Below are positions 24,400 through 33,677 of a stretch of DNA of 64,000 nt, in pieces. Source of the stretch: an uncultured Pelagibacteraceae bacterium (lineage in GTDB: Bacteria; Pseudomonadota; Alphaproteobacteria; Pelagibacterales; Pelagibacteraceae); assembly GCA_902622795.1 (NCBI GenBank), contig CACNRD010000004.1, positions 16,256 through 80,255 on the forward strand, written 5' to 3'. Every line of letters begins with the position of its first letter. Positions within the stretch are counted from its first letter, which is position 1. A model generated the notes under the pieces. That model made no database searches, was not told where the DNA came from, and saw nothing but the letters and a program-made list of their open reading frames with translations. Made by a program: the position numbers and the translations under genes.

Positions 24400-24627
24400 A
24401 TGTTTCCAAAAAAATATGCACAAATATTTTTTATTATTTTTATGTCTTTTGGCATGAGTTTTATAATGAGTGGTATCATAGTTGCTGTAAATACAGGCAT
24501 AGAGAATGGTTTTGTTAATAGATGGTTTTATTCTTGGATGTTTGCTTTTCCAGTTGCCTTGGTAGCTGCTTTTTTATTAGCTCCTATTATAAGACCTATA
24601 GTTCACAAAATTGCATCTAAGGAATAA
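24400..24627 (+). CDS. DUF2798 family two-helix membrane protein
   Basis: 75 aa with two hydrophobic segments (about 8-30 and 41-62). The pattern FIIFMSFGMSFIMSGIIVAVNTG...FVNRWFYSWMFAFPVALVAAFLLAPIIRPIV matches DUF2798. It is wedged between the two SMR genes with 2-nt gaps on both sides, so it is probably made together with them and may be a third subunit. Function unknown. Confidence 0.8.
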   Translation: MFPKKYAQIFFIIFMSFGMSFIMSGIIVAVNTGIENGFVNRWFYSWMFAFPVALVAAFLLAPIIRPIVHKIASKE

Positions 24628-24629
24628 TT

Positions 24630-24965
24630 ATGAAACCTTTATTAGGATATTTATTTTTAGCAAATGGTATTATTTTTGGAATAGCTTCAAATAGTTTTGC
24701 AAAAATTTCTGAAGGGTTTACTAAATTAACTCCGTCTGTTCTATGTATATTATTTATGTGCATTACTATGTTCTCAATAGCAAAGGCTATGTCAGCTATT
24801 CCTGTTGGGTTTGCTTATTCGATTTATAGTGGATTAACTGTGACAGGCGTTGTTCTGTTTGCAGTATTAAAATTTAATCAAATCCCAAACATTTATGGAA
24901 TTATTGGAATAATTCTAATTATTGTTGGTGTAATAATGGTCAACTATTTAGGACAAATAGATTAG
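24630..24965 (+). CDS. SMR-family membrane protein lacking the essential glutamate (second of pair)
   Basis: 111 aa, four helices, clearly paralogous to the protein at 24065 (shared SNSFAK, EGFTxxxPS and NYLGQ/NLLGK-type ends). The residue aligned with EmrE Glu14 is again Gly17 (IIFGIASNSF), and the Trp63 position is Tyr. Two consecutive, diverged SMR genes usually mean an obligate heterodimer such as EbrAB or YkkCD, but those keep the Glu. It is the last gene of the small-gene run and converges with the DUF952 gene. Confidence 0.85.
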   Translation: MKPLLGYLFLANGIIFGIASNSFAKISEGFTKLTPSVLCILFMCITMFSIAKAMSAIPVGFAYSIYSGLTVTGVVLFAVLKFNQIPNIYGIIGIILIIVGVIMVNYLGQID

Positions 24966-24975
24966 TAAATAATAA

Positions 24976-25326
24976 TTATTTTTCAAAAGTATTTGGTAAC
25001 TGATGAGTTCCGTCTTTGTTTAAAATTAGTTCAAACTCATCTTCAACATTATCAATATTTAAAGTAGAATACAAATGGGGATACATATCTCCATTAGATG
25101 CATTTTCCCATACTAGATACTCTAGATTTAATGTATGAATTTTTAGCAGAATTAAATTCTCTTGCTTGTGATAATGTTTTTTAAGTGTCTCATGAATTTG
25201 TTCTTCCTCAGAAAAATGGATGTATCCATCTTTTAAATCTTGCGCTGAACCAGAGTAATTCCCTTTTTTTTTGGCATTATTCCACTCTTCTTTATCTAAA
25301 ATTTTAAAAATATACTTTAGATTCAT
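24976..25326 (-). CDS. DUF952 family protein
   Basis: 116 aa. YIFKILDKEEWNNAKKKGNYSGSAQDLKDGYIHFSEEEQI is the conserved N-terminal half of DUF952, and YPHLYSTLNIDNV the second conserved patch. The family resembles ADP-ribosyltransferase-like small proteins in fold predictions, as I recall, but has no proven function. It lies 13 nt downstream of the HisN-like gene on the same strand. Confidence 0.85.
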   Translation of the reverse strand: MNLKYIFKILDKEEWNNAKKKGNYSGSAQDLKDGYIHFSEEEQIHETLKKHYHKQENLILLKIHTLNLEYLVWENASNGDMYPHLYSTLNIDNVEDEFELILNKDGTHQLPNTFEK

Positions 25327-25339
25327 TGATAAAAGATTC

Positions 25340-26143
25340 TTAGCAAACAGGTTTTAATAATTTCAAAAATTTATTATGAATAATTTTGTTTGATGAAACT
25401 AAAATATTTCCACCTTTTATTGCATCTTTGTTATCCCAGGTATTAAGATAACCACCAGCAGCTTTTATGATGGGAATCAAAGGGTGAATGTCCCAAATTT
25501 TATTTGAACATTGAATTACTATATCCAGTCTTCCTTCAGCCAAGTGTGAATAACTTAGAGCATCGCTACAAGGAAATTGCATTAATTTTAAAATTTGAGG
25601 AACTTTTTTTTGTTTATTTAGAGATAGCGCCCCATGAAATGCAGCAGAAACTTTTACATTTTTAAAAGTTGCTTTTTTATTGACCTTAAGTTTTCTTTTT
25701 TTACCATTTTCTACTACATAGGCAGCTTTCTCTGTATGATTTAAATAATATTTTTTTAAGATTGGGAAATTTGCTAATCCTAAAATTGGATAGCCTTTGT
25801 AATTTAATGAAATAAGATTACTCCAAGTTGGATTTCCTATTACAAACGACCTTGTTCCATCAATTGGATCGATTACCCATGTAAATTCACTTTTTGATTT
25901 TTTATGTCCAAACTCTTCACCTATAACTTGGTGATTTGGAAATTTTTTTTTAATTTTAGATCTAATAAATTTTTCAAATGCTTTGTCGGATGTTGTCACT
26001 GGGTCGTATCCCTTTCCTTTAAGTTTATTGGAAACTTTAAAGGTCCTATTTAATTTAGAATAATAAAAACTAGTAAGATCTTTAGCTAACTGGTTTAAGA
26101 ACTTAGCAAATATTGGATATTTTTTTGTGTCAAAATTATTCAC
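25340..26143 (-). CDS. hisN: Inositol monophosphatase-family phosphatase, probably histidinol-phosphatase
   Basis: 267 aa. The magnesium motifs of the family are present: GEEFGH (~71), WVIDPIDGTRSFVIG (~90) and the C-terminal NKIWDIHPLIPIIKAAGG (IWD). The GTRSF and WDIHPL variants are typical of the HisN branch, which hydrolyses histidinol phosphate, though inositol or nucleotide monophosphates are possible substrates. It forms part of a minus-strand run with DUF952. No other his gene adjoins it; hisI is at 46960. Confidence 0.75.
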   Translation of the reverse strand: MNNFDTKKYPIFAKFLNQLAKDLTSFYYSKLNRTFKVSNKLKGKGYDPVTTSDKAFEKFIRSKIKKKFPNHQVIGEEFGHKKSKSEFTWVIDPIDGTRSFVIGNPTWSNLISLNYKGYPILGLANFPILKKYYLNHTEKAAYVVENGKKRKLKVNKKATFKNVKVSAAFHGALSLNKQKKVPQILKLMQFPCSDALSYSHLAEGRLDIVIQCSNKIWDIHPLIPIIKAAGGYLNTWDNKDAIKGGNILVSSNKIIHNKFLKLLKPVC

Positions 26144-26200
26144 AAGGAGTTCATACTATTAAATTAATATCTATTAAAGTTAATTTTTAATTTTATTTTT

Positions 26201-26788
26201 TTAATCTTTGAACAAATTTTCAATTTGAGCTTCTGCATCTTTAATAGATTTATCATAATCCAAAGCCATTTGATCAGCGCTAATTACATCTACTTTTTCT
26301 ATCCCAAAGAAATTTAAAATAAATTTTAACCAGGGTGTTAAAAAATCCTCAGCACTATTAAGTTTGGTACCACCAGAAGTAATGACTAAATAAGCATGTT
26401 TGTTTTTTAATAATCCTTCCCTTCTTCCATTTGGTTTAAATTTAAATGTTTCTCCAATTCTAGCAGCTAAATCCGTCCAAGCCTTTAAGGTTGCTGGTGG
26501 ACCATAATTATAAATTGGAGCTGAGATAATAATGACATCACTTTCTTTAAGCTCTTTTACTAGCTGGTCTGACAACTCAAACATTTTTTTGTGGTGTTCT
26601 GTTTGATCTTTTTCATCAATTTTCATCCCTGACTCTGTTAATCCACTCACAAAAAGCATCTCCTCATCTAAGTCTCTGTAAAGCACTTCATCACCAGGTT
26701 TTTTTATTTTATCCAATAATTTTTTAGCTAATGCTCTTGATGTTGAGCCTTTTTTCCTAGCACTTGAGTCTATTTGATAGATTTTCAT
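26201..26788 (-). CDS. Flavodoxin-like NAD(P)H oxidoreductase (AzoR/FMN-dependent reductase type)
   Basis: 195 aa. The N-terminal IDSSARKKGSTSRALAKKLLDKI is the FMN-phosphate-binding loop. APIYNYGPPATLKAWTDLAARIGETFKF is the next conserved FMN-contacting stretch, typical of AzoR/NQO1-like proteins, and ITSGGT the third. It would reduce quinones, azo or nitro compounds with NAD(P)H. It lies 9 nt downstream of ccdA. Natural substrate unknown. Confidence 0.85.
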   Translation of the reverse strand: MKIYQIDSSARKKGSTSRALAKKLLDKIKKPGDEVLYRDLDEEMLFVSGLTESGMKIDEKDQTEHHKKMFELSDQLVKELKESDVIIISAPIYNYGPPATLKAWTDLAARIGETFKFKPNGRREGLLKNKHAYLVITSGGTKLNSAEDFLTPWLKFILNFFGIEKVDVISADQMALDYDKSIKDAEAQIENLFKD

Positions 26789-26797
26789 TCTTCCTTT

Positions 26798-27505
26798 TTA
26801 GCCGAAATTTTGCATAAAAGGAAAAACTTTAATTATATAAAAGCCAATTGCTTGTAACTGATTGGTTAAAATTAAAATACCTGTAACTAAAAGAGTTATT
26901 CCACCTATTTTTGAGATCAAATTTATATTTTTTCTAAAATTTTTAGAAAATAATAAAAATCTTTGAATTAAATATCCTGATAATACAAAAGGTATAGCAA
27001 GACCTAATGAGTAAGATATCAATAATATTATCGCTCTAGATAATGTTTCTTCAATCGAGGCTAATGCTAGAATAGAACCTAAAATTGGTCCTATACAAGG
27101 AGTCCATCCAAAACCAAATGCAAGTCCAATTATATATGGAAATAAAATATTTCTAGATTCTTTTGCATCAAATCTTTTTTCAAAGTTAAGATATGGAATA
27201 TTTATAATCCCTAATAATTGAAATGAAAATATAACAATTATTATCCCTGCAAAAATTCTTAAAATTTCTGAATTTTGCAAGAGTGCTTGACCAAGAAAAG
27301 AGGCTGATGCTCCCAAAAGTACAAATACAGTTGAAAACCCTAAACAAAATAAAACTAAAGGAAAAAAGTTAGTTTTTTTAGACTCAATTATTTCTTGAAG
27401 CGATTGACCTGAGATATAGGAAACATACCCAGGGATAAGTGGTAAGACACATGGTGATAAAAAACTTATAAGACCTGCACCAAATGCAATTAAATATTCA
27501 AACAT
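26798..27505 (-). CDS. ccdA: Cytochrome c biogenesis/thiol transport protein CcdA
   Basis: 235 aa, six membrane segments, with the duplicated cysteine motifs FLSPCVLPLIPGYVSYISG (N-terminal) and FGWTPCIGPILGS (~133) that carry electrons across the membrane. It moves reductant from cytoplasmic thioredoxin to periplasmic thiol proteins for cytochrome c maturation or the exported MsrB. It starts at the base adjoining the ppc stop, so it is probably co-transcribed. Confidence 0.93.
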   Translation of the reverse strand: MFEYLIAFGAGLISFLSPCVLPLIPGYVSYISGQSLQEIIESKKTNFFPLVLFCLGFSTVFVLLGASASFLGQALLQNSEILRIFAGIIIVIFSFQLLGIINIPYLNFEKRFDAKESRNILFPYIIGLAFGFGWTPCIGPILGSILALASIEETLSRAIILLISYSLGLAIPFVLSGYLIQRFLLFSKNFRKNINLISKIGGITLLVTGILILTNQLQAIGFYIIKVFPFMQNFG

Positions 27506-30190
27506 CTATCCAGTATTTTTCATGGCAGCTGATATTCCAGCTATTGATGTTAAAAGAGCATCATTTAAATATTTTTTTTCAGACATTTTTTTATTTTTTT
27601 TAAGTTTAAATATAACTATTGGTTGAATAATATTAAGTACTTCAGAGTATATAGCTCTGACCATTATCAAAGTTCTAAATTGCTTACGAGTTAAAATAAT
27701 TTCTTTTGTAGTAATTTTTTTATTTAAGTTTTTTATTGCATCAAATTGAAATCTTAGTTTTTTTCCAACTCTTTTTAGTGCACTATCTGCTAAATACTCC
27801 TCATAAATTTTTGAAATTTCTGGATCGACTTTAGTAATTACCATATCAAGAATATCTAACATTGAATTGAAAAAAGGCCAATTTTTTTCCATATCAATTA
27901 ATGTTTTTCTAAATTTTTTTATATACCCATATCTTAAAGCTTCTGCACTACCTAGCCAAGCTGGCAACATCAACCTTATTTGTGTCCAAGCAAAAACCCA
28001 AGGTATAGCTCTTAAACTCTTTATATTATCAATATTTTTCCTTTTTGATGGTCTAGATCCAATAGATAGTTTTCCAAGAGCTGCACTTGGGGTAACGGTT
28101 TTAAAATATTTAATAAATTCTGAACTTTGATTAATATTTTTTCTATACGAACTTTTAGAAATATCAGCCATTTTTTCAATAAGTTCTCTCCAGTTTTGTT
28201 TGGGCATTGGTGGAGGATTAAGTGTTGCCTCAGTCACTGCACCTATATAACTACAGAGATTATATTCAGCTATAGGTTCATAACCATATTTTTGCTGAAT
28301 AACTTCTCCTTGATCAGTAATCCTTATTTTTCCATTTACTGAATTGGGTGGTAGAGATCTTAAAGTAGCTTGAATTGGACCTCCCCCTCTTCCAGGTGAA
28401 CCTCCTCTTCCATGAAAAAAAGTTACATCTATTTTGAATTTTTTCCCTAATTTAACAATTTCTTCTTGAGCTTTATATTGATGCCAACTAGCACAAATTT
28501 TTCCAGCATCTTTGCTAGAATCTGAATATCCTATCATTACCTCTTGTTTACTATTAATTAATTTTCTGTACCATTTTTTCGAAAATAAATTCTCCATAAC
28601 TGGTTTTGCATTAATCAAATCATCCAATGTTTCAAATAATGGAACGACTCTCAATTTATCTTTTATTTTTGCCTCTTTTTGTAAAAATGAAACTGACAGA
28701 ATATCTGACACAGATGTTGTCATTGAAATTACATAAGCACCTAAACACTCAGGGGGTTCATCAGCAAGTATTTTTAAAGTGGACCAAACTTCATTGTTTT
28801 CTTTATTAGAAAATTTAAATTTATTAATAATATTATTATTTGAGGTTAATTTAGATTTTAGAAAATTAATTTTTTCATCTTCAGTGAATTTAAAATAGTT
28901 TTTATTAAATTTCTTTTTAACAAATTCAGCAATCAATTGTGTGTGTCGAGAAGACTCTTGTCTAATATCTATTCTTGCAAGATTTATACCAAAACATTTT
29001 GCTCTTCTCATAAGATCTAATAAATCTCCGCTTGCAACATTTTCGTTTTGATTTTGCTCTAAAGACTCTCTTACAACTCTTAAAGGTTTTAAAATTTCTT
29101 CAGTTGAGGTTAATAAGATTTTTTTATCTAAAGGTGTTTTATTAATAAAATATTGTTCTATAGACCTATGGGTTAATCTCAGTTTATCTCTTAAAGGTCT
29201 TAAAAAAACTCGATACGGCTCAAAAGTTTTTCCAACTTTAGAACTTATTTTTTTTGAACATTTTTTCATAGAATAAGATCTAATAATTTTAGTTAGAGAT
29301 TTCTCATATAATTTTGCTGCTTCCCATCTTGATAATAAAATTACTTTTTTAGTAACTTGAGAAGTTACATTAGGATTTCCGTCTCTATCCCCACCCATCC
29401 ACGAACCGAATTGAATTGGATTAAAATTTTTTGGCAATCCTCTATTCATATTTTTCAAAAAAATAGAGTTTAATCTTCTATAAACTTTTGGAATAGTATC
29501 CCACAAACTATCTTCTATAATAGCTAAACCCCATCTTGCTTCATCAAATGGAGAAGGTTTTGATCTTTTAAGATCATCTGTATTCCAAATAATTGTAAAC
29601 TCGTCATATAGTTGTTTGTTTAATTGTATTAATTTAGATGAATTAGATTTATAGAGATCTTTTTGCTCTAAAATTTCAATTATCTTGTGATATTTCTGTA
29701 TTAATGTTCTTCTTTTAACTTCCGTTGGATGTGCGGTTAAAACTATTCCTATATCTAAATTTTTAGCAAGATTATAAATTTTGTTATTAGATATTTTCTT
29801 ATTTTTAAAAAGTTTTTCAAATATTTCCTCTATGAAAATATTATATTTTAGATTTTTCCTCTTAGTTTCATATTCATCTAAATTTCTTGCAGTATCAATT
29901 GACTCAGCTAGATTTATAAAATTTATGAAATGAGTAAATGCTCTAGTAAGTCTAAGTGTATCTCTTGGATTGCTTTTTCTTACTGTTTTAACTAGTTTTT
30001 TAAAAGAATTTTTATTTTTAAGATTTATTTTATTGGCTTTTGAGAGTTTCCTTACCTTTTCGACTAAATTGAAAAACTTTATACCTTCTTGCTCTTTAAT
30101 TACTTCGCCAAGAATATTTCCAAGATAACTGATGTCTTCTCTAAGCAACTTTGTAGGTATTCTCTCATAATAAAGATCTCGTTTTTTCAT
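27506..30190 (-). CDS. ppc: Phosphoenolpyruvate carboxylase
   Basis: 894 aa, full family length. The two catalytic signatures are intact: IVLTAHPTEVKRRTL (~149) with the active-site histidine, and VTFFHGRGGSPGRGGGP (~545). MGGDRDGNPNVT and the QEVMIGYSDSSKDAG segment are also conserved. It fixes bicarbonate onto PEP to make oxaloacetate, replenishing the TCA cycle in an organism that lives on C1 and organic-acid substrates. It overlaps the end of the SMP-30 gene by 26 nt. Confidence 0.96.
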   Translation of the reverse strand: MKKRDLYYERIPTKLLREDISYLGNILGEVIKEQEGIKFFNLVEKVRKLSKANKINLKNKNSFKKLVKTVRKSNPRDTLRLTRAFTHFINFINLAESIDTARNLDEYETKRKNLKYNIFIEEIFEKLFKNKKISNNKIYNLAKNLDIGIVLTAHPTEVKRRTLIQKYHKIIEILEQKDLYKSNSSKLIQLNKQLYDEFTIIWNTDDLKRSKPSPFDEARWGLAIIEDSLWDTIPKVYRRLNSIFLKNMNRGLPKNFNPIQFGSWMGGDRDGNPNVTSQVTKKVILLSRWEAAKLYEKSLTKIIRSYSMKKCSKKISSKVGKTFEPYRVFLRPLRDKLRLTHRSIEQYFINKTPLDKKILLTSTEEILKPLRVVRESLEQNQNENVASGDLLDLMRRAKCFGINLARIDIRQESSRHTQLIAEFVKKKFNKNYFKFTEDEKINFLKSKLTSNNNIINKFKFSNKENNEVWSTLKILADEPPECLGAYVISMTTSVSDILSVSFLQKEAKIKDKLRVVPLFETLDDLINAKPVMENLFSKKWYRKLINSKQEVMIGYSDSSKDAGKICASWHQYKAQEEIVKLGKKFKIDVTFFHGRGGSPGRGGGPIQATLRSLPPNSVNGKIRITDQGEVIQQKYGYEPIAEYNLCSYIGAVTEATLNPPPMPKQNWRELIEKMADISKSSYRKNINQSSEFIKYFKTVTPSAALGKLSIGSRPSKRKNIDNIKSLRAIPWVFAWTQIRLMLPAWLGSAEALRYGYIKKFRKTLIDMEKNWPFFNSMLDILDMVITKVDPEISKIYEEYLADSALKRVGKKLRFQFDAIKNLNKKITTKEIILTRKQFRTLIMVRAIYSEVLNIIQPIVIFKLKKNKKMSEKKYLNDALLTSIAGISAAMKNTG

Positions 30191-31073
30191 CTGTTAGAAC
30201 AAATTTTTTTTGTAAAATTCCTTTAGAATTAGTTTTTACACTAAATAAAGAGCCAGAGTATCTATATTTTCGCAATTCTGCACTGTTCATACCTTTGGTC
30301 GCTGTAGTCACAAAAAGTTCATTATTATTTTGGCCACCAAATGTACAATTAGTAATATTTTTTGCTGGAAAATTTACTCTATGGATTAACTTTGCTTTTT
30401 GATTAAATACTGAAATACATGCACCACCATAATGTGCTACCCAAAGATTTTTATTTCTGTCCAAAGTCATGCCGTCTGGTGAACCGTCTTTAGGCAAAAA
30501 TTTTTTAAAAACTTTTTTATTTATTATATTATTTTTACTATCAATTTTTATTTTATAAATTTTTTTTTTCGAACTATCTGTATGATAGAAATTAAATTGA
30601 TCTAAAAATGCTGGTCCATTTGTAATTCTATATTTTTTATCAACCCTTATTAACTTTAAATTTCTATTTAATTTATATAATGAACCTTTTTCCAATTTTC
30701 TTTCAAGGTTATCCATTGTTCCAAACCATAAGTTTCCAGCTGTATCAGTTTTACCGTCATTAATTCTATTTAATTTAATTTTAGGTTCTATAGGAATAGA
30801 ATCAAAAATTTTTTTAGTCTTTAGATTTTGAATTCTGATTTCACCTTGTAATCCTAATACAAAAATATTATTTTTTACATGTGCAAGAAATCCTATTTCT
30901 TTATTAACTCTATATATTTTTTTTTTATTTTTTTTTATATTTAAGGAATTAATTGTTTTTTTTTTAATATCTACAAAATAAATTGAATTATGATCTTTAA
31001 CCCAAAGTGTTCCCTCGCCCAATTTTGATTTTAATTTCCATAAAATTTTTGGAGTTGATGTTTTAATTTTCAC
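30165..31073 (-). CDS. SMP-30/gluconolactonase-like sugar lactonase
   Basis: 302 aa beta-propeller. Metal-site residues of the SMP-30 family are visible: Glu in KLGEGTLW (~19), Asn in RINDGKTD (~105), Asn in RITNGPAFL (~153) and Asp in DGSPDGMTLD (~203). It would hydrolyse an aldonolactone to the sugar acid. Downstream of FAH, SDR and HIBADH genes and near an IlvD/Edd dehydratase, it fits a non-phosphorylating sugar pathway. Which sugar is unknown. It is very lysine-rich, as expected from the AT-rich genome. Confidence 0.88.
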   Translation of the reverse strand: MKIKTSTPKILWKLKSKLGEGTLWVKDHNSIYFVDIKKKTINSLNIKKNKKKIYRVNKEIGFLAHVKNNIFVLGLQGEIRIQNLKTKKIFDSIPIEPKIKLNRINDGKTDTAGNLWFGTMDNLERKLEKGSLYKLNRNLKLIRVDKKYRITNGPAFLDQFNFYHTDSSKKKIYKIKIDSKNNIINKKVFKKFLPKDGSPDGMTLDRNKNLWVAHYGGACISVFNQKAKLIHRVNFPAKNITNCTFGGQNNNELFVTTATKGMNSAELRKYRYSGSLFSVKTNSKGILQKKFVLTDEKTRSLL

Positions 31074-31079
31074 AGAAAA

Positions 31080-31922
31080 TTAGAGAGCAATAACTTTAGA
31101 GTTCTGCTCACCTAAGTTTTCAACTGATAATCTCATGGTATCTCCAGCTTTTAAAAACTGCTGAGGCTTCATTCCCATGCCTACTCCCGGGGGAGTTCCT
31201 GTTGTAATGATGTCACCTGGTTGTAGAGACATATACTTACTTAAATAGGACACAATAAAATTAACATTAAATATCATAGTATTCGTGTTTCCTCTTTGCA
31301 TTTTATTTCCATTAACATCTAAACTCATGTTTAAATTATTAACATCTGAGATTTCATCTTTTGTAACTAAGTATGGTCCAATTGGTCCATAAGTATCGTG
31401 AGATTTTCCTTTGACCCATTGACCCATTTTTTCTATTTGCCACTCTCGCTCACTAATATCATTTACTAAACAATAACCTAAAATATGGTCTTGAGATTGA
31501 TCTTCAGATATATGCTTGGTTTCTTTTCCAATAATAATTCCTAACTCAACTTCCCAATCAAGTTTTTTTGATCCAGATACAATTTCTATATTATCATTTG
31601 GACCATTAATACAGCTTGTAGCTTTCATAAATACAATTGGCTCGGATGGGGCATCAGCTCCTGTTTCTGCTGCATGGTCAGAAAAATTTAATCCTATTGC
31701 AATAAATTTTCCTGGCTTAGTAATACATGATCCAATTCTTTCATCGCCTGAAAGTTCTGGTAGTGATGATAGATCTGCACCTTTTAATTTTGAAATAGTG
31801 TCAAAATTTAAATGATTAGGATTTAAATCTTTTATATGAGTGCTTATATCTCTTATTTTTCCATCTTTATCTAAAACAGCAGGCTTTTCTTTTCCTTTTT
31901 GTCCTACTCTTAATAATTTCAT
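31080..31922 (-). CDS. Fumarylacetoacetate-hydrolase family, probable 2,4-diketo-3-deoxy sugar-acid hydrolase
   Basis: 280 aa. FIAIGLNFSDHAAETGA is the conserved start of the FAH fold. The metal ligands Glu-x-Glu lie in DWEVELGIIIG, and GDIITTGTPPGVGMG is the usual C-terminal motif. The N-terminus (MKLLRVGQKGKEKPAVLD) resembles the 2,4-diketo-3-deoxy-L-fuconate/rhamnonate hydrolase group. Those enzymes cleave the diketo acid to pyruvate and a hydroxy acid (lactate for fucose, glycolate for pentoses). Adjacent to an SDR of the matching family, which supports the role. Confidence 0.85.
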   Translation of the reverse strand: MKLLRVGQKGKEKPAVLDKDGKIRDISTHIKDLNPNHLNFDTISKLKGADLSSLPELSGDERIGSCITKPGKFIAIGLNFSDHAAETGADAPSEPIVFMKATSCINGPNDNIEIVSGSKKLDWEVELGIIIGKETKHISEDQSQDHILGYCLVNDISEREWQIEKMGQWVKGKSHDTYGPIGPYLVTKDEISDVNNLNMSLDVNGNKMQRGNTNTMIFNVNFIVSYLSKYMSLQPGDIITTGTPPGVGMGMKPQQFLKAGDTMRLSVENLGEQNSKVIAL

Positions 31923-31944
31923 AATTCTCCTTTTTGTTATTTAA

Positions 31945-32688
31945 TTATATTGAAATCCCACCATCAACAGAAATTGTTGTTCCAGTTGTAAATGTTGCAT
32001 CATCACTTGCTAAATAAACAGCTACTGCAGCAATTTCATCTGCTGTTCCTAATCTTCCCATAGGTTGTCTTGCTATAAAATCTTTCTTAGCCTGAACAGG
32101 ATCTGGGCTTTGATTAACTCTATCTTGCCATGATGGAGAAAAAACTGTGCCTGGTGCAATTGAATTACATCTTATATTTTGTTTAACAAAATCAGCTGCT
32201 ATGGATTTAGTTAAGCCAATCACTGCACCTTTTGTAGTTCCATAGACAAATCTATTTGGAAATCCTTTTAGGCTAGAGGCGCATGATGAAACATTAATAA
32301 TGCTTCCACTCTTTTGTTTAACCATAAGTGGTAATATTGCTTTACACATGAAATACATAGACTTGACATTAACATTACTAGAAAAATCCCAATCTTTTTC
32401 ATCACATTCAAGAATGGTTCCATGATGAACAAATCCTACTGCATTAAATAATACATCCACTTTATCTAGAGATTTTGTAAAATCTAAAATTGCATTGTTA
32501 TTAGTTGAGTCCAATGTTTTCACATGAATATCTGGAAATTCTTTATTTAAATCAGCTAAGGTTTTATCATTTAAGTCGGTTGCAATAACATGAGCTCCTT
32601 CATTATGAAATGCAATAGCTGTAGCTTTTCCTATTCCTTGTCCTGCAGCTGTGACAATAATTTTTTTACCTTCTAATCTTTTACTCAT
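31945..32688 (-). CDS. SDR-family dehydrogenase, probable 2-keto-3-deoxy-L-fuconate dehydrogenase
   Basis: 247 aa classical short-chain dehydrogenase: cofactor motif TAAGQGIGKATA (~12), NAG-equivalent NAVGFVHHGT, catalytic Ser (NVSSCASS), and YGTTK (Tyr-x-x-x-Lys). GTILECDEKDWDFSSNVNVKSMY matches the 2-keto-3-deoxy-L-fuconate dehydrogenase/BDH2 subgroup as I recall. It oxidises KDF to the diketo acid that the downstream FAH enzyme would cleave. It overlaps the HIBADH stop by 4 nt. Confidence 0.8.
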   Translation of the reverse strand: MSKRLEGKKIIVTAAGQGIGKATAIAFHNEGAHVIATDLNDKTLADLNKEFPDIHVKTLDSTNNNAILDFTKSLDKVDVLFNAVGFVHHGTILECDEKDWDFSSNVNVKSMYFMCKAILPLMVKQKSGSIINVSSCASSLKGFPNRFVYGTTKGAVIGLTKSIAADFVKQNIRCNSIAPGTVFSPSWQDRVNQSPDPVQAKKDFIARQPMGRLGTADEIAAVAVYLASDDATFTTGTTISVDGGISI

Positions 32689-33554
32689 TTATTATTCATT
32701 CTTTCAATTTCCTTGTAAAGTGAACTATGATCTTTATTTCCATGACCATTTTCAACTAGGTTTTTATACATTTCTTTAACTAAATTTGAAATAGGTAAAT
32801 GAGTATTAAAAGTATTTGCACATTCTAAAATATTATTCATATCCTTTAAATGTGTGGAAGTTTTACCTTTTGGACTAAAATCTTTATCAATCATTCGTTT
32901 TCCATGTGTTTGTAAAACTTTACTATCTGCCCAACCACCTGACAATGCACTGATCATTTTGTTTGGGTCTGCACCTGCCTTTTCACATAATGTAATAGCT
33001 TCAGCAACTGCTCCTATTGTCAAACCAACTATAATTTGATTTGCCAACTTAGAAACTTGTCCACTTCCAACAGGTCCAACTAATGTAGGATTACCCATGG
33101 TTTTTAAAAGATCTTCAACTTCCTTGAAAACTTTTTTTTCCCCTCCAATCATGATTGCAAGAGAACCTTCCTCTGCACCTATTGTACCCCCTGAAACTGG
33201 AGCATCTAAATATTTAATTTTTTTAAAACTTAAATTTTTTTCATGCTTTTTTGCTGTTATTGGTTTAATTGAGCTCATATCAATCACTATTGATCCGGGT
33301 TTTAAATTATCCAGGAAATTTAAACTACCCATAACTTCGTCAATAGCTTCATCATCAGTCAACATTGTTATTATAATTTCGCTATCTTTAACGAGTTCGC
33401 TCAATGTCATTGTAATTTCAGCACCAAATTCTTCTAATGCCTTAGCTTTAGATGATGACCTATTAAATGCTTTTAATTTATAACCAGATTTTAGTATATT
33501 TTTTGCCATCGGAAACCCCATCAAACCAGTTCCAATAAAACCAATTTTTTTCAT
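32685..33554 (-). CDS. 3-hydroxyisobutyrate dehydrogenase-family (beta-hydroxyacid) reductase
   Basis: 289 aa. Rossmann motif GFIGTGLMGFPMAKN (~4-18), substrate-binding DAPVSGGTIGAEEGSLAIMIGG (~115), and the catalytic lysine in GQVSKLANQIIVG (~170). Related enzymes include tartronate semialdehyde reductase and gamma-hydroxybutyrate dehydrogenase. In this sugar-acid cluster, reduction of an aldehyde product is plausible. It is the first gene of the minus-strand sugar-acid operon and diverges from the IlvD/Edd gene. Confidence 0.85.
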   Translation of the reverse strand: MKKIGFIGTGLMGFPMAKNILKSGYKLKAFNRSSSKAKALEEFGAEITMTLSELVKDSEIIITMLTDDEAIDEVMGSLNFLDNLKPGSIVIDMSSIKPITAKKHEKNLSFKKIKYLDAPVSGGTIGAEEGSLAIMIGGEKKVFKEVEDLLKTMGNPTLVGPVGSGQVSKLANQIIVGLTIGAVAEAITLCEKAGADPNKMISALSGGWADSKVLQTHGKRMIDKDFSPKGKTSTHLKDMNNILECANTFNTHLPISNLVKEMYKNLVENGHGNKDHSSLYKEIERMNNK

Positions 33555-33677
33555 TTCTATGATTTAACTCCAACAGAATAGTTAGATGATGCCAAAATTG
33601 TCATTATGATTTAAAACTATTAGATTACACATAAATTTATTATATAACTTATATTTTAAACAAACCAATAATTTTAA

